Below are positions 7,969 to 16,675 of a stretch of DNA of 64,000 nucleotides, in pieces. The notes below the pieces were generated by a model that saw nothing but the letters and a program-made list of their open reading frames with translations, had not been told where the DNA came from and ran no database searches. Position numbers and translations under genes: made by a program. This stretch comes from JALOLG01 sp963722415 (lineage in GTDB: Bacteria > Actinomycetota > Acidimicrobiia > Acidimicrobiales > Ilumatobacteraceae), in contig CAVRNI010000039.1 of the NCBI GenBank assembly GCA_963722415.1, forward strand, positions 186,001 through 250,000, read 5' to 3'. Each line of letters starts with the position of its first letter. Position 1 is the first letter of the stretch.

Positions 7969-9041
7969 CGTGCGACCTGCCGGGTGCGGAGGAGGATGAT
8001 GAAGAACGGCGCACCCAGGAACGCGGTGACGACGCCGATCGGGGTCTCCGCCGGATCGGTCAGCACCCGTCCCGGGATGTCAGCGAGGATCAAGAAGGCG
8101 GCGCCGAACGCGATCGTCAACGGCAGCACCTGCCGGTAGCTGGTGCCTGCGATCAGACGCACCATGTGCGGCACGAGGATGCCGACGAAGCCGATCAGGC
8201 CGCTGACGGCGACGACGGCGGCCGTGCCGAGCGTCGCCGCGACCACCACGACGAGCCGGACGCGGGCGACGGGCGCCCCGAGCGTCGCCGCCTCGTCATC
8301 GCCGATCCGCAGCAGGTCGAGGTGCCGCCGGTGCAGCAGCAGCACGGTCGAGCTGGCGATGACGTACGGCGCCACCATCCGCACGTCGGCCCACGACGCC
8401 GACGACAGGCGCCCGAGGATCCACGTGTACACCTCGCGCACCACCTCGGAATGGCGCTGCAACAGGAACGTCTGGATCGCGGTCGTGAGCGACACCATCG
8501 CGACACCGGCGAGGACCAGCGTCACGCCCGACTTGGTGCCACCGAACGCCGCTCCGACGACGTACGTCAAGGCGACCGTCGCGAGCGCGAAGAGGAACGC
8601 CATCGCGGGTGCCGGATCGACCGGCCAGTCGGCGGTCGACGAGCGGGCGACGGTGAAGACGATCGTCGCCCCGAGCCCGGCCCCGGCGGCCGCGCCGAGC
8701 AGGTACGGGTCGACGAGCGGGTTGCGGAACACGCCCTGGTAGCTGGCGCCCGCGAGCGACAGCATCGATCCGACGATCCCGGCGAGCACGACACGTGGCA
8801 TCCGCACCTGCCAGATGATGTTCCACTCCGCGTCGGTGACGCCGCTGTCGATCGAGATCAACGGCAGATGGTCGAGCACAGCGAGCGGGACGCGCCACCA
8901 CGTCGGTCCGGCCGGACCGATCATGACGCCGAGCAACACGGCCACCACGACCAACGCGACGGCCGCGGGGAACCAGCCGACGCGCCAACTGCGTCGCGGG
9001 CCCACGGCGTCGCGGGCTGACCGGATGCTCGGGTGATCCAC
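7965..9041 (-). CDS. btuC: FecCD-family ABC permease, cobalamin import
   Basis: 358 residues with about ten hydrophobic segments, typical of BtuC/FecD permeases. Recognisable landmarks are GASYQGVFRNPLVDPYLLG and GLIGFVGILVPHMVR in the coupling region, followed by DIPGRVLTDPAETPIG near the C-terminus. It forms the membrane channel with the product of the next gene and receives substrate from the lipoprotein encoded two bases upstream. Substrate assignment rests on the riboswitch and cob neighbours. Confidence 0.92.
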   Translation of the reverse strand: MDHPSIRSARDAVGPRRSWRVGWFPAAVALVVVAVLLGVMIGPAGPTWWRVPLAVLDHLPLISIDSGVTDAEWNIIWQVRMPRVVLAGIVGSMLSLAGASYQGVFRNPLVDPYLLGAAAGAGLGATIVFTVARSSTADWPVDPAPAMAFLFALATVALTYVVGAAFGGTKSGVTLVLAGVAMVSLTTAIQTFLLQRHSEVVREVYTWILGRLSSASWADVRMVAPYVIASSTVLLLHRRHLDLLRIGDDEAATLGAPVARVRLVVVVAATLGTAAVVAVSGLIGFVGILVPHMVRLIAGTSYRQVLPLTIAFGAAFLILADIPGRVLTDPAETPIGVVTAFLGAPFFIILLRTRQVAR

Positions 9042-9043
9042 CG

Positions 9044-10022
9044 TCAGCCGGTCGGCTGTCCGGCGACGACCTGGGCGACGGCGTCGCCTGCCTGCTGGAG
9101 ATACTCGACGACGCGCGGTCCCCAGCGCGACGCGATGTCGTCGTCCATCTCGATGACGCCACCGGTTGTCACCGCCTTCATGTCGCCCCAGCCGGGGCGG
9201 GCGGCAACCGTCTCGGCGGTCTCATCGCAGTACTTCGTGCAGGCGAGGAAGATCAGATCGGGATCGGCGGAGATGATGAACTCGGCGCTGAGCTGTGGGT
9301 ACGGCCCGGCGCTGGTCTCGACCTCGTCGGCGATGTTGCGCAGTCCGAGTTGCGAGTACACGAACCCGATGAACGTGTCGCTGGTCGCGCTGAAGAACGT
9401 CGAGTCGAGCTCGTGGTAGTACGTCAGCGGCTCGTCGAGCACCGGGAGCGCGGCGATCACGTCGGCGATGTCGGTCTGCATGTTGGCCACCAGCTCGGCC
9501 GCCTCGGCGACGTGACCGGTCGTCGCACCGAGCTGCTCGATCTGCACGTAGACGTCGTCGAGCGTGACCGCGGCCGGCCCCTCCCAGTGGGGGATGCCGA
9601 GCGAGTCGAGCTGCTCCAGCAGATCCGGGTTCGTGCCGTCGGTCGCGACGAGATCGGGTTCGTACCCGGCGATCGCCTCGACGTTGGGTTCGAATCCCGA
9701 GAGCTCGGTCATCTTGGCGGCCGCCTCGGGCGGGAAGTTCGAGAAGTCGTCGACGGCGATCACCTGGTCACCGGCACCGATCGCGAACAGCATCTCGGTC
9801 GCCGTCGGTGACAGCGAGATGATCTTCGACGGAACCGGGCCGGTCGGCGCCTCCGTCGTGGCTGAGCCGGCCGGTTCGGTGGCGGGTGTCGCCGCCACCG
9901 TGTCGGGACTGGTCGCCGCCGGCTCCGACGTCACGGACAGCGTCTTCGACGTCGTCGTCGCCGCATGCGGCGGCGAGCAGTGAGAGGCCGGCGATGACGC
10001 CGACCAGCACCTTGGTGCGCAT
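9044..10022 (-). CDS. btuF: Cobalamin ABC transporter substrate-binding lipoprotein (frame break)
   Basis: About 325 residues. The ATG at 10022 has a strong ribosome site (GGAGGAA) and begins a lipoprotein signal peptide, MRTKVLVGVIAGLSLLAAAC. The frame then changes in a GAC-rich run near 9950-9965. From KTLSVTSEPA onward the body is a class III binding protein: KIISLSPTATEMLFAIGAG, GYEPDLVATDG and a C-terminal domain containing CTKYCDET, a disulphide-like Cys pair. The break is within a short repeat and is probably a sequence error. The product should capture corrinoids outside the membrane for BtuCD. Confidence 0.85.
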
Positions 10023-10028
10023 GGAAGT

Positions 10029-10079
10029 TCCTCCGCTTCGATCGGAGGAGCCATCGGTTCCTCCGGGTTGATTGGAGGA
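10029..10079 (-). promoter_or_regulatory. Alternating Shine-Dalgarno/anti-Shine-Dalgarno ladder before btuF
   Basis: Reading the minus strand 5' to 3' there are four alternating blocks: TCCTCC (10079-10074), CGGAGGA (10065-10059), TCCTCCG (10049-10043) and CGGAGGA (10035-10029). The last is the btuF ribosome site. Block 2 can pair with block 1 or 3, and block 3 with block 2 or 4, with loops of 7-9 bases. Pairing 3:4 hides the ribosome site and pairing 2:3 frees it. This looks like the expression platform of the riboswitch just upstream. Confidence 0.7.
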
Positions 10080-10099
10080 CAAGATGGGTTTGCGGCCGG

Positions 10100-10240
10100 A
10101 CCGACCGGCGAACCGCCCCTTGCCTCGAGGGTCTGGTATTCGCGCGTCTGACCAGGCGACCGGGCTCGCCCGTCCGGGGACGGGACAACCGTTGCGGGAC
10201 AGCGCCGGGATCTCACCGGACTTCGCTGGGTCCTACGACG
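10100..10240 (-). promoter_or_regulatory. Cobalamin (B12) riboswitch
   Basis: The minus strand carries the hallmark core at 10226-10188: AGTCCGGTGAGATCCCGG, then GCTGTCCCGCAACGGT, matching the family consensus of a GGUG(N)AxUCC hairpin followed by GCxGxCCCGCaACxGU. Further 3', GAGCCCGGTCGCCTGG (10167-10152) fits the B12 box. It lies in the btuF 5' leader. Adenosylcobalamin binding would be expected to shut off the import operon through the ribosome-site ladder at 10029-10079. Edges are approximate. Confidence 0.87.
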
Positions 10241-10242
10241 AG

Positions 10243-10271
10243 GCGACACGCTACACGGGCGTGCGTATGCT
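10243..10271 (+). promoter_or_regulatory. Probable cobO promoter
   Basis: GCGACA (10243-10248) and TATGCT (10266-10271) are separated by 17 bases, and the -10 ends nine bases before the cobO ATG. On the other strand TTTCGG (10277-10272) and TAGCGT (10253-10248) could be the overlapping btuF promoter, which would begin the transcript just upstream of the riboswitch. Confidence 0.4.
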
Positions 10272-10280
10272 CCGAAAGCC

Positions 10281-10848
10281 ATGACCACTGACCCGCTTGC
10301 CGACGATCCGCGTCCCGACGGGCTGCGTTCGGCACCCTCGCTCGTGCTCATCAACACCGGCAACGGCAAGGGGAAGAGCTCGGCCGCGTTCGGCGTGATG
10401 CTGCGCGCCGTCGCGCGCGACTGGAAGGTCGCCGTGGTCCAGTTCGTCAAGAGCGGCGACTGGAAGGTCGGCGAGGAGAAGGCCGGGCGCCAACTCGGCG
10501 TCGACTGGTACGCGTTCGGCGACGGGTTCACATGGGACTCCGAGAACATCGAGCTCGACAAGGCGCACGCCGCGCAGGGTTGGGCGGAGGCCGCCGCGTC
10601 TGATCGCCGGTGGCGCGCACGACCTCGTCGTGCTCGACGAGCTCACCTACCTGTGCACCTGGGGTTGGATCGACACCGCCGATGTCGTCGCTGCGATCCG
10701 CGATCGACCGTCGCACGTCAACATCGTGATCACCGGACGCGACGCACCGGCCGAGCTGATCGACATCGCCGACACCGTCACCGAGATGCGCGAGATCAAG
10801 CACGCCTACCAGCAGGGGATCCGCGCCAAGCGCGGCATCGACTACTGA
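10281..10848 (+). CDS. cobO: Cob(I)yrinic acid a,c-diamide adenosyltransferase (frame break)
   Basis: About 189 residues. It transfers the adenosyl group of ATP to the cobalt of corrinoids. It has the P-loop INTGNGKGKSSAAFG, then VAVVQFVKSGDW and AFGDGFTW, all CobO/BtuR hallmarks. The frame shifts near 10590-10600, after HAAQGWAEAAA, and resumes as LIAGGAHDLVVLDELTYL with the conserved LDE. The C-terminus RGIDY is typical. One base has been lost or gained. It heads the cobO-cobU-cobT-cobS run, divergent from the B12 importer. Confidence 0.9.
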
Positions 10849-10881
10849 TGCTGACGCTCCTCCCATGGTGACTGTCCGCTG

Positions 10882-11415
10882 ATGTTGACGTTCGTTCTCG
10901 GCGGGGCGCGCAGCGGCAAGAGCGCCTTCGCCCTCGAGCTGGCGGCTGCGCACGAAGGCGGTGTCGTCTTTGTCGCCACCAGCCCCCGGATCGAGGGCGA
11001 CGCCGACCTCGACCGCCGCATCGACGCACACCGCGCCGAGCGTCCCGCGACGTGGACGACGATCGAGGAACCGCTCGACCTCGTGGCCGCGCTCGCGCTC
11101 GCCGCCGACTCGTTCGTGATCGTCGACTGCGTCACGCTCTGGGTCAGCAACCTTCTGTGGCGGGGCGACGACGAACACGTCATCACGGCCGCCGCCCGCG
11201 AGGCGGCGACGGCTGCCGCGGCTCGCAAAGCGCCGACCGTCGTCATCTCGAACGAGGTCGGGCTCGGCGTGCATCCCGCGACCGATGTGGGCAGGCAGTT
11301 CCGCGACGTGCTCGGTCGGGTCAACCAGATCTGGGCCGCCGCCGCCGAACGTTCGTTGCTGCTCGTCGCCGGTCGCGCCCTGCCGCTCCACGACCCGCGC
11401 ACGGTGCTCGCGTGA
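10882..11415 (+). CDS. cobU: Adenosylcobinamide kinase / guanylyltransferase
   Basis: 177 residues, full length. It phosphorylates adenosylcobinamide and converts it to the GDP derivative in the nucleotide-loop assembly of cobalamin. The Walker A is GGARSGKSAFAL at the very N-terminus, with VFVATSPR and the conserved stretches DCVTLWVSNLL and VVISNEVGLGVHP. Its stop overlaps the GTG of cobT. It follows cobO by about 33 bases that hold no gene. Confidence 0.95.
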   Translation: MLTFVLGGARSGKSAFALELAAAHEGGVVFVATSPRIEGDADLDRRIDAHRAERPATWTTIEEPLDLVAALALAADSFVIVDCVTLWVSNLLWRGDDEHVITAAAREAATAAAARKAPTVVISNEVGLGVHPATDVGRQFRDVLGRVNQIWAAAAERSLLLVAGRALPLHDPRTVLA

Positions 11416-12437
11416 GCTCGTCCACCACCCGCGACGGCCGGCGCACGACGTGGCTGCACGACGCCCTCGACGACCTTCCCCGTCCCGACGCTGCCGCAGG
11501 CGCCGCCGTGCACGAGCGGGCGGCCAACATCCTGCGCCCGAGCGGCGCACTCCGCTGGCTCGACGAGATCGCCGAATGGGTGGCCGGCTGGCATCGCAAC
11601 CCGCTCCCGCAGGTCACCCGACCCGCCGGGCTGATCTTCGCCGCCGACCATGGCATCGCCGCGGCGACCAAGGTCAGCGCCTACCCGACGGGCGTCACCG
11701 AAGCGATGCTCGCGGCGTTCCGCGAAGGCCGGTCGACGATCAGCGCCTTCGCCCGCCACGCCGGTGCGTCGGTCGAGGCGATCGACGTCGGTGTCGGCAG
11801 GCCGACGGCCGACATCCGCTACGAAGCGGCGTTGTCGCCGGAACGCTTCGACGAGGTGGTCGCCGTCGCGGTCGCGGCGGTCGACGCGCTCGACACCGAT
11901 CTGCTCGTGCTCGGCGAGATGGGCATCGGCAACACCACACCTTCGGCCGCCCTCGCGGCTGCTCTCGCCGGCGGCGAGACCGCGGCGTGGGTCGGCCGCG
12001 GCACCGGCATCGACGACGAGAGTCTGGCGCGAAAGCGGGTCGCCGTGCAGGAGGCGGTGCGTCGCATCGCCGGCGTCACCGATCCGCTGGAAGTGCTCCG
12101 CGAGGTCGGCGGCGCCGAACTGGTGGCGATCGCGGCGGCGACCGTTGCAGCCCGGCTGCGCTCGATCCCGATCGTGCTCGACGGGTACGTGGTCACCACC
12201 GCCGTGCTGCCCCTCAGCTTCGTCAATCCGGAGGCGCTCGACCACTGCACCGTCGGTCACTGCTCGGCCGAGCCCGGCCATCGCAAGCTGCTGGAGCGCC
12301 TCGGCAAGCGACCGCTGCTCGACCTCGACATGCGCCTCGGTGAGGGCAGCGGTGCGATGGCTGCCGTCCCCCTCGTGGCGATGGCGTGCGCTGGCATCAC
12401 CGAGGTGCCGACGTTCGGGGAGTGGTTCGGCGAGTGA
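11412..12437 (+). CDS. cobT: Nicotinate-nucleotide--dimethylbenzimidazole phosphoribosyltransferase
   Basis: 341 residues from a GTG overlapping the cobU stop. It makes alpha-ribazole phosphate, the lower ligand of cobalamin, from dimethylbenzimidazole and nicotinate mononucleotide. Signature stretches are FAADHGIAAATKVSAYP, LGEMGIGNTTPSAAL (the phosphate-binding loop) and CSAEPGHRKLLE. The reading frame is intact. Neighbours CobU and CobS use its pathway product. Confidence 0.95.
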   Translation: MSSSTTRDGRRTTWLHDALDDLPRPDAAAGAAVHERAANILRPSGALRWLDEIAEWVAGWHRNPLPQVTRPAGLIFAADHGIAAATKVSAYPTGVTEAMLAAFREGRSTISAFARHAGASVEAIDVGVGRPTADIRYEAALSPERFDEVVAVAVAAVDALDTDLLVLGEMGIGNTTPSAALAAALAGGETAAWVGRGTGIDDESLARKRVAVQEAVRRIAGVTDPLEVLREVGGAELVAIAAATVAARLRSIPIVLDGYVVTTAVLPLSFVNPEALDHCTVGHCSAEPGHRKLLERLGKRPLLDLDMRLGEGSGAMAAVPLVAMACAGITEVPTFGEWFGE

Positions 12438-12477
12438 CCGGGTTGTTGTGACCGTGACGGATTGTGAGAGGTGTGCA

Positions 12478-13227
12478 GTGAAGGGACTGCGGTGCGACCC
12501 AGTTCCTCACCCGCGTCCCGATCCGGCTCTCCGAACCCCCCGTGCTCGCTCGATGCGTGCCGTGGTTCCCACTCGTCGGCGGCGTGATCGGTCTCGCCGT
12601 CGGCGGCGTCGCAGCCGGGCTCGCCGAACTCGTCCCGATGGCGGTCGCCGCCGCTGTCGCGATCATTGCGGGCGTGATGATCACCGGGGCGTTCCACGAG
12701 GACGGTCTCGCCGACACCGCCGACGCGTTCGCCGGGGGTTGGACGCGTGAGCAGCGCCTGCAAATCCTCGGCGATCCGCTGCACGGCAGCTACGGCGTGG
12801 CAGCCCTGTGCGGCACGATCGTCGTGCGGATCCTGGCTGTCGCGTCCCTCGGGCCCGCCGCCGCGTTCGCCGGTCTCGTCGCCGCCCACGCGCTCGGCCG
12901 GGCGGCGGCCGTCGGGGCGATGGCGACCTTTCCCTTGGCGACCGCCGACGGCCTCGGCGCCGGCTACGCGTCGGGGTTGTCGCGCAGGGCGCGTTCCTCG
13001 GCGTCCTGAGTGGCGCCGCGATCGCGACGATCGCGACGGGCTGGTGGGTCGGGCCGCTCGCCGCGGCCGCGGTCGTCGCCGTCGTGACGGTCGGCGCGCT
13101 CGCGATGCGCAAGATCGGCGGCGTCACGGGCGACGTGCTGGGCGCCGTCGAACAGGTCACCGAGTGCCTCGTCCTCGTCGTCGTGACCGCCCTCGCCACG
13201 CGCCACCCCCTCTGGTGGCGCCCCTGA
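12478..13227 (+). CDS. cobS: Adenosylcobinamide-GDP ribazoletransferase (two frame breaks)
   Basis: About 250 residues, integral membrane. It joins adenosylcobinamide-GDP to alpha-ribazole, the last step of cobalamin assembly. The GTG at 12478 (after GAGAGG) gives VKGLR, then the frame shifts near 12490 and continues as ATQFLTRVPI, the standard CobS N-terminus. GAFHEDGLADTADAFAGG is the metal-binding signature. A second break near 12965-12985 leads to GVLSGAAIATIATGWW and a C-terminal helix. Neither break removes a conserved block, so sequence errors are likely. It ends two bases from the convergent aminotransferase. Confidence 0.88.
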
Positions 13228-13228
13228 C

Positions 13229-14422
13229 TCAGGCGGTGACGAGGTCGGCGAGGCGGGTGATGCCTTCGACGAGGTCGTCGTCGCCGAGCGCGAACGAAAA
13301 GCGTGCGTAGCCGGGCGCGCCGAACGCCTCTCCGGGAACGAAGGCGACCTTGATCTGGTCGAGCACGAGGTCGGCGAGCTCGAGCGTCGTTCCAGCGGTG
13401 ACACCACCGAGCGGACGGCCGAGCAGCCCACTCACGTTCGGGAAGCAGTAGAACGCGCCCTGCGGTTCGATGCACGTGACGCCGGGGATCTCGGAGAGCA
13501 TCTTGTGCATGATCGAGCCGCGCCGTTCGAAGGCGGCGCGCATCATCGCCACGTCGTCGAGACCGCCGGAGACGGCGGCGAGCGCGGCGCGCTGGGCGAC
13601 GTTGGCGACGTTCGACGTGGCATGGCTCTGGAAGTTGTTGGCAGCCTTGACGACGTCGTCGGGCCCGATCATCCAACCCACCCGCCACCCGGTCATCGCG
13701 TAGGTCTTGGCGACACCGTTGACGACGATGCACTGCTCGGCGATGTCGGGCACCAGCGTCGGCATCGAGCTGAACTCGTGCGGGCCGTACGTGAGGTGCT
13801 CGTAGATCTCGTCGGTGACCACCCACACGCCCCGTTCGACCGCCCATTGCCCGATCGCCGCGACCTCGGCAGGTGTGTAGACGGAGCCGGAAGGGTTGTC
13901 GGGGCTCACGAACAACAGGACCTTCGTGCGCTCGGTGCGGGCCGCTTCGAGCTGCTCGACGGTGACCTTGAACCCGGTCTCGTCGGCGGTCTCGATCACC
14001 ACCGGGGTCCCACCAGCGAGCGTGATGGCCTCGGGGTAGGTCGTCCAGTACGGGGCCGGGCAGATCACCTCGTCACCCGGGTCGCAGAGCACCGCGAAGG
14101 CGGTGAACACGGCGTGCTTGCCGCCGTTGGTGACGAGCACCTGGCTGCCCTTCACGCCGTAGCCGCTGTCGCGCAGCGTCTTGGCGGCGATCGCCTCCTT
14201 CAGGTCGGGAAGCCCACCGGCAGGGGTGTACTTGTGGTTCTTCGGGTCGCGGCACGCCGCGACCGCGGCTTCGACGATGTGCTCGGGGGTCGGGAAGTCC
14301 GGCTCACCGGCCCCGAACCCGATCACGTTCTCGCCGGCAGCCTGGAGCGCCTTCGCCTTGGAATCGACGGCGAGCGTGGCGGAAGGAGCGATCGCGGCGA
14401 GTCGGTGGGAGGTGCGGTTCAC
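13229..14422 (-). CDS. aspC: Aspartate aminotransferase (class I/II PLP enzyme)
   Basis: 397 residues from the GTG at 14422, giving the normal N-terminus MNRTSHRLAAIAPSATL. It exchanges the amino group between aspartate and 2-oxoglutarate. The substrate arm GAGEPDFPTPEHI is present, as are VSPDNPSGSVY and the PLP lysine in NGVAKTYAMTGWRVGW. C-terminal Arg lies in YARFSFAL. This is the Thermus/rhizobial 1-beta type, which may also act on prephenate or related acids. It is divergent from serC. Confidence 0.92.
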   Translation of the reverse strand: MNRTSHRLAAIAPSATLAVDSKAKALQAAGENVIGFGAGEPDFPTPEHIVEAAVAACRDPKNHKYTPAGGLPDLKEAIAAKTLRDSGYGVKGSQVLVTNGGKHAVFTAFAVLCDPGDEVICPAPYWTTYPEAITLAGGTPVVIETADETGFKVTVEQLEAARTERTKVLLFVSPDNPSGSVYTPAEVAAIGQWAVERGVWVVTDEIYEHLTYGPHEFSSMPTLVPDIAEQCIVVNGVAKTYAMTGWRVGWMIGPDDVVKAANNFQSHATSNVANVAQRAALAAVSGGLDDVAMMRAAFERRGSIMHKMLSEIPGVTCIEPQGAFYCFPNVSGLLGRPLGGVTAGTTLELADLVLDQIKVAFVPGEAFGAPGYARFSFALGDDDLVEGITRLADLVTA

Positions 14423-14469
14423 GGACCAATCGTGCCAGAAACCCTCCGCCTCCGGTCCCACAAGTTCTT

Positions 14470-14524
14470 TGCGAACTGTCTGCTCCAGATGAAGCCATGG
14501 GCCGGACGAAGCAGACAGTTCGGA
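14470..14524. repeat. Dispersed palindromic repeat, copy B
   Basis: Perfect 13-base arms CGAACTGTCTGCT (14472-14484) and AGCAGACAGTTCG (14510-14522) surround a loop that has diverged from the other copies. It lies between divergent genes, so here it cannot be a shared terminator. It shares the core CTGTCTGC...GCAGACAG with copies at 7121, 16590 and 22322. Confidence 0.75.
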
Positions 14525-14552
14525 ATCCGGGACGAGCTGGCATGCTGACGGG

Positions 14553-15680
14553 GTGGAGCCGAGCGCCATCGTCATCCCTGCGGATCTGCTGCCGGGCGAC
14601 GGTCGGTTCGGGTGCGGTCCTTCGAAGGTCCGGCCGGAACAGATCGAGGCGATCGTCGCCGGCGGGCGGACGCTGATGGGGACCTCGCACCGTCAGCCAC
14701 CCGTCAAGCGACTCGTCGGACAGATCCGGGCCGGCCTGACCGAGCTGTTCGCGCTGCCGGACGGGTGGGAGATCGTGCTCGGCAACGGCGGCACGACCAT
14801 GTTCTGGGACATCGCCACCTTCGGCCTGATCGACGAGCGCAGCGAGCACCTGGTGTTCGGGGAGTTCTCGTCGAAGTTCGCCGACGCGTCGACGGCCGCG
14901 CCGCACCTGAAGGAGCCGGTGGTCGTCGAGAGTGCATCCGGTGATCATCCGGAACCGATCGGCGACGCCGAGGTCGACCTGTACGCGTTCACCCACAACG
15001 AGACGTCCACCGGCGTGGCGATGGCGCTCCGACGCCCTCCGGGGACCGCCGGCGCCCTCGTCGCGGTCGACGCGACGTCGGCCGCCGGAGGGCTGGCGTG
15101 GGACGCGGACGACGTCGACGTCTACTACTTCGCCCCCCAGAAGTGCTTTGCCGCCGACGGCGGACTGTGGATCGCGGCGTGCTCCCCTGCTGCGATCGAA
15201 CGGATCGAACGGCTGGCCGCGGGCGACCGGTGGCGACCCGCCTCGCTCGATCTCGGCATCGCGCTCACCAACAGCCGCTCGAACCAGACGTACAACACGC
15301 CTGCGGTCGCGACCTTGATCCTGATCGACGACCAGATCCGCTGGATGCTCGACAACGGCGGGCTCGACTGGTGCGTCGAACGCAGCCGGACGTCGGCGGC
15401 GACGCTGTACTCGTGGGCCGAGACTCGCGAGTGGGCGACACCGTTCGTCGCCGATCCGGCGAAGCGATCGGCCGTGGTGGGCACGATCGACCTCGACCCC
15501 TCGATCGCCGTCAGCGACGTCAACGCCGCGCTGCGGGCCAACGGCATCGTCGACACCGACAGCTACCGCAAGCTCGGTCGCAACCAGCTCCGCATCGGCA
15601 TGTTCCCAGCCGTCGAACCGGCTGACGTCGCAGCGCTCACGGCGTGCGTCGACCACGTCGTCGGCGCGATCGGGTCCTGA
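14553..15680 (+). CDS. serC: Phosphoserine aminotransferase
   Basis: 375 residues, the longer mycobacterial-type SerC. It converts 3-phosphohydroxypyruvate plus glutamate to phosphoserine in serine synthesis. It begins with ADLLPGDGRFGCGPSKVR, the substrate-binding N-terminus. The PLP lysine is in YYFAPQKCFAADGGLW, and the C-terminal arginine motif is NQLRIGMFPAVE. The GTG at 14553 is the only start that gives the standard N-terminus. No serA or serB is nearby. Confidence 0.93.
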   Translation: MEPSAIVIPADLLPGDGRFGCGPSKVRPEQIEAIVAGGRTLMGTSHRQPPVKRLVGQIRAGLTELFALPDGWEIVLGNGGTTMFWDIATFGLIDERSEHLVFGEFSSKFADASTAAPHLKEPVVVESASGDHPEPIGDAEVDLYAFTHNETSTGVAMALRRPPGTAGALVAVDATSAAGGLAWDADDVDVYYFAPQKCFAADGGLWIAACSPAAIERIERLAAGDRWRPASLDLGIALTNSRSNQTYNTPAVATLILIDDQIRWMLDNGGLDWCVERSRTSAATLYSWAETREWATPFVADPAKRSAVVGTIDLDPSIAVSDVNAALRANGIVDTDSYRKLGRNQLRIGMFPAVEPADVAALTACVDHVVGAIGS

Positions 15681-15692
15681 GAGGCGTCAGAC

Positions 15693-16577
15693 GTGGTCGT
15701 CGACGACGTGCTCACGTTGCAGACCGAAGGTCTCGCGCCGCTGCGGGCGCCGATCATGGTCGTCGCCCTGCACGGACTGTTCGACATGGCGTCGGCGGCA
15801 ACGACGGCGGTCGCCGGTCTGATCACCGACGACGCGGTCACGGTCGGCGAGATCGATCCCGACCCGTTCTTCGACTTCACGCAGGAACGGCCGATGGTGG
15901 AGATCGAGGAGGGCGAGCTGCGCGCCATCCGCTGGCCGGACAGCCGGTTCGAGGTCGTGCGCACCGACGGCCCGCACGACCTCGTGCTCGCGATCGGGAC
16001 CGAGCCCCACTTGCACTGGGCCACCTACGCCCAATGCGTGATCGCGGTGGGCCGCCGCCTCGACTGTGAGGCGGTGCTGACGGTCGGGTCGTCGGCCGAC
16101 GCGATGCCCCACACCCGCATGCCGGCTGTCACCGGCAGCACGACCAACCACGATCTGGCGGGTCGCCTCGGTCTCGCCGCGCCGTCGTACCAGGGCGTGA
16201 CGGGACTCGTCGGCGTGCTGCACGCCGAGCTCGAGCGCGCCGGAATTCCGTCGATCTCACTCCGGGTCGGCATCCCCCACTACCTCGTCAATGCCGAGCA
16301 TCCGGTCGCGGTCGCCATGCTCCAACAGCACATCGGCCACGTGGTCGGGATCACGGTCGCCAGTGACCTTCGCGACGACATCGGTCGCTGGCGCCAACTC
16401 CACGACGAGGTCGTCGAAGGCGATCCGCAACTCGGCATCTACGTGCGCATGCTCGAGCAGGAGTACGACCGGCGCGCCGAGGCCGCGATCCCGTCGGCCG
16501 ACGTCCTCGGCGCCGAGTTCGAGCGCTTCCTGCGCACCCAGCGCGACGACAAGGATCCCGACGACCCTGACGCGTGA
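15693..16577 (+). CDS. PAC2-family protein
   Basis: 294 residues. PAC2 (proteasome-assembly-chaperone fold) proteins are widespread in actinobacteria, with unproven roles. Seen here: an N-terminal VALHGLFDMASAATTAV glycine turn, the central VLTVGSSADAMPHTRMPAVT block, and GLVGVLHAELERAGIPSISL followed by VGIPHYLVNAEHPVA, all family landmarks. The C-terminal 60 residues are charged and helical. It follows serC by 12 bases and is likely co-transcribed. Confidence 0.85.
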   Translation: MVVDDVLTLQTEGLAPLRAPIMVVALHGLFDMASAATTAVAGLITDDAVTVGEIDPDPFFDFTQERPMVEIEEGELRAIRWPDSRFEVVRTDGPHDLVLAIGTEPHLHWATYAQCVIAVGRRLDCEAVLTVGSSADAMPHTRMPAVTGSTTNHDLAGRLGLAAPSYQGVTGLVGVLHAELERAGIPSISLRVGIPHYLVNAEHPVAVAMLQQHIGHVVGITVASDLRDDIGRWRQLHDEVVEGDPQLGIYVRMLEQEYDRRAEAAIPSADVLGAEFERFLRTQRDDKDPDDPDA

Positions 16578-16589
16578 ACCGGGTCCCAC

Positions 16590-16653
16590 ACCCCACCGTT
16601 CTGTCTGCTTCAGATTGCCCGTGGCGGCATCTGAGGCAGACAGAACGGGGGGT
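16590..16653. repeat. Dispersed palindromic repeat, copy C (best formed)
   Basis: Left arm 16593-16615 (core CCGTTCTGTCTGCTTCAGAT) and right arm 16629-16651 pair almost perfectly, with one mismatch in the core, over a 13-base loop TGCCCGTGGCGGC. G-rich sequence follows the right arm, not a U-run. It separates the convergent PAC2 and lipoprotein genes, where it could stop transcription from both sides. Confidence 0.85.
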
Positions 16654-16675
16654 TTGGGGTTTGGGGTCGGGTGGG

